In this document: piece after piece, positions 6,067-7,010 of the stretch
Numbering within the stretch: position 1 is the stretch's first letter
Layout: every line of letters starts with the position of its first letter
Assembly (NCBI GenBank): GCA_030045175.1
Contig: JASIBM010000219.1
Span: 1 to 7,010, forward strand
DNA from: Streptosporangiaceae bacterium
GTDB taxonomy: Bacteria; Actinomycetota; Actinomycetes; Streptosporangiales; Streptosporangiaceae
Length of the DNA stretch: 7,010 nt
Direction of reading: 5' to 3'
The notes under the pieces: generated by a model
The model's input: the letters and a program-made list of their open reading frames with translations, nothing else
What the model was told of the DNA's origin: nothing
Database searches by the model: none
Program-made: the position numbers and the translations under genes

Positions 6067-6945
6067 GTGCCGGTGCTCCACGATGACCTCGGCAATCAGG
6101 TGGCCTTGCCCGCCCGCGTCCGCAGAGTAGTCTCGCTCGTGCCGTCGCTGACCGAGGCGATCGCCTCGTGCGACGCTAGCCTGCTGGCCGGGGTGACGCG
6201 ATGGTGCACCCATCCGCCTGGCCTGCCGGCCGAGCGAGTCGGCGGCACCAAGAACCCCGACCTGTCCCGCGTCATCGGGCTCGCCCCAGACCTGGTACTC
6301 GCCAACGAAGAGGAGAACAGGGCGGCCGACCTTTCCGCCCTGCGCGCCGCCGGGGTCAGCGTGTGGGTGACGGGGATACGAAGCTTGCCTGACGCGCTCG
6401 CGTCCCTCGACCGGATGATCGGCCTGGCCTGCGGGCTGGCCAGGCCCGCCTGGCTGGATGCCGCCGCGGCGGCGTGGCGGCGGCTGGAACCCCCGTCAGT
6501 GCTGTTCCAGGGGGACGACCCCCTGGAACCCCCGTCAGTGCTGGCCCAGGGGGACGACCCCCTGGAACCCCCGTCAGTGCTCGCCGCTGACCGGCCCCGC
6601 ATCCGGCGGGCGATCATCCCGATCTGGCGACGGCCCTGGATGGTGCTCGGGCGCGACACGTTCGCCGGGGACCTGCTCGCCAGGCTTGGCGTGGCGAACG
6701 TGTACCACGAGCATGCGGAGCGCTATCCGAGGATCACGCTCGCCGAGATGCGCGTGTCCGGTGCCGAGCTGGTGGTGTTGCCGGATGAGCCGTACGCGTT
6801 TACCAGCGCCGATGGTCCTGAGGCATTCCCCGGAATCGAGACCGCGCTGGTCAGCGGCCGCCACCTGACCTGGTATGGGCCATCGCTCGCGCAAGCGCCC
6901 GGAGTGCTCTGCGGCCAGCTTAGGTCCTCGCTCAGGTCCGCCTGA
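6067..6945 (+). CDS. BtuF/FepB-fold metal-receptor-like protein without signal peptide, with an internal repeat insertion
   Basis: A 292-residue protein of the helical-backbone (type III) periplasmic-binding-protein superfamily, whose members bind cobalamin, heme or ferric siderophores. Lobe 1 is clear: RRVVSLVPSLTEAIA (19-33), VTRWCTHPPGLPAERVGGTKNPDLSRV (43-69), LAPDLVLANEEENR (72-85) and LRAAGVSVWVTGIRSL (92-107). Lobe 2 has IIPIWRRPWMVLGRDTFAGDLLARLGVANVY (183-213), AELVVLPDEPYAFT (233-246) and SGRHLTWYGPSL (263-274). There is no signal peptide or lipobox, and the GTG start abuts the fold, so it is probably cytoplasmic, as in the actinobacterial relatives I recognise. Residues 140-172 hold LEPPSVLFQGDDP, LEPPSVLAQGDDP and LEPPSVL in tandem, between the helix ending AWRR and the RPRIRRAIIPIW strand; relatives as I recall them have a short linker here. 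No transporter genes adjoin it in the window. Ligand and role (scavenging, storage or sensing) are unknown. Confidence 0.85.
   Translation: MPVLHDDLGNQVALPARVRRVVSLVPSLTEAIASCDASLLAGVTRWCTHPPGLPAERVGGTKNPDLSRVIGLAPDLVLANEEENRAADLSALRAAGVSVWVTGIRSLPDALASLDRMIGLACGLARPAWLDAAAAAWRRLEPPSVLFQGDDPLEPPSVLAQGDDPLEPPSVLAADRPRIRRAIIPIWRRPWMVLGRDTFAGDLLARLGVANVYHEHAERYPRITLAEMRVSGAELVVLPDEPYAFTSADGPEAFPGIETALVSGRHLTWYGPSLAQAPGVLCGQLRSSLRSA
6505..6528. repeat. Perfect palindrome with 10-bp arms inside the repeat
   Basis: TTCCAGGGGG (6505-6514) and CCCCCTGGAA (6519-6528) flank the 4-base loop ACGA. The next repeat copy keeps the inner 8 bp of this stem at 6546-6565. These are strong cruciform or RNA-hairpin sequences inside a coding region. 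Confidence 0.9.
6546..6565. repeat. Second palindrome, 8-bp arms
   Basis: CCAGGGGG (6546-6553) and CCCCCTGG (6558-6565) flank ACGA. It is the second copy of the palindrome at 6505-6528, with the outer two base pairs lost through the GG/CC-type change at 6544-6545. Confidence 0.9.
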
Positions 6946-6952
6946 GCTAGGC

Positions 6953-6967
6953 CAGCGTATGACGCTG
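6953..6967. other. Short hairpin after the BtuF-like gene, with an ATG in its loop
   Basis: CAGCGT (6953-6958) and ACGCTG (6962-6967) are complementary around the trinucleotide ATG. It starts 7 bases after the stop codon at 6943-6945, so it may help terminate that transcript. The loop ATG is also the start of a possible next gene. Six base pairs and no T-run make it a weak terminator. Confidence 0.35.
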
Positions 6968-7010
6968 ATTCCCTCGTTACAGTCGCTTTCGGATGACTTT
7001 GCGGACACAA
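6959..7010 (+). CDS. Possible start of a further gene, cut by the window edge
   Basis: From the ATG at 6959 the frame stays open to the end of the window and reads MTLIPSLQSLSDDFADT (17 codons). A minimal AGG lies 7 bases upstream. Codon 7 is TTA, a rare leucine codon in GC-rich actinobacteria. The stretch is too short to recognise a family, and it could be untranslated sequence after the BtuF-like gene. Confidence 0.3.
   Translation, partial: MTLIPSLQSLSDDFADT

Larger units (their letters stand above)
6484..6581 (+). repeat. 39-bp in-frame tandem repeat with nested palindromes, about 2.5 copies
   Basis: Units lie at 6484-6522 and 6523-6561, plus the first 20 bases of a third at 6562-6581. 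Units 1 and 2 differ at two adjacent bases (6505-6506 versus 6544-6545), changing Phe to Ala. Each unit encodes LEPPSVL(F/A)QGDDP. The DNA is unusually symmetrical: CTGGAAC (6484-6490) is the reverse complement of GTTCCAG (6504-6510), which pairs in turn with the next CTGGAAC. Confidence 0.95.

Noticed and set aside
5941..6213. Small minus-strand gene in the divergent region
   Set aside because: Most of it is antisense to the start of the BtuF-like gene, with no ribosome site and low-complexity Arg/Gly content.
6484..6581. CRISPR or IS-end explanation for the palindromic repeat
   Set aside because: There are no unique spacers, no transposase and no target duplication visible. The unit is a multiple of three and is read through.
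6574..7008. Minus-strand frames entering from the right edge
   Set aside because: They overlap the conserved lobe 2 of the BtuF-like protein antisense and show no domain features.

Overview
The window looks like chromosomal DNA from a high-GC Gram-positive bacterium (Actinomycetota). Reasons: very GC-rich third codon positions, frequent GTG starts, an apparently leaderless gene with a TANNNT -10 box directly upstream, a Pro/Thr-rich one-pass membrane kinase of the PknB type, and a cytoplasmic BtuF-like protein whose sequence matches a family I know mainly from actinobacteria. I cannot name a genus.

Layout, left to right. (1) 16-1896 (+): a large extracytoplasmic family-5 (oligopeptide/dipeptide type) solute-binding protein. 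Its frame is open to the left edge, so the true start may lie outside the window. (2) 1943-2719 (-): a class I SAM-dependent methyltransferase, convergent with gene 1. (3) 2816-4087 (-): an Amt/AmtB ammonium channel with both pore histidines, followed by a perfect 13-bp inverted repeat. (4) 4214-5851 (-): a Ser/Thr protein kinase with a cytoplasmic catalytic domain, a Pro-rich linker built from an in-frame 36-bp tandem repeat, one membrane helix and a small extracytoplasmic domain. (5) 6067-6945 (+): a signal-less BtuF/FepB-fold protein, divergent from the kinase. Its middle is interrupted by an in-frame 39-bp repeat made of nested palindromes. (6) 6959-7010 (+): possibly the first codons of another gene, cut by the right edge.

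The genes do not form an obvious pathway. Kinase, amt and methyltransferase share a strand, but gaps of 96-126 bp with hairpins and possible promoters between them suggest separate transcription units. The Amt gene has no glnK/glnD beside it, and neither solute-binding protein has a permease or ATPase beside it within the window. I do not see a defence system, a phage, an IS element, a CRISPR array, or any rRNA or tRNA gene. The most unusual material is repeat structure: the palindromic in-frame insertion in the BtuF-like gene, the kinase minisatellite, and the nested palindrome pair between amt and the methyltransferase. There is no gene-free stretch over 300 bases; the longest is the 215-bp divergent region 5852-6066.
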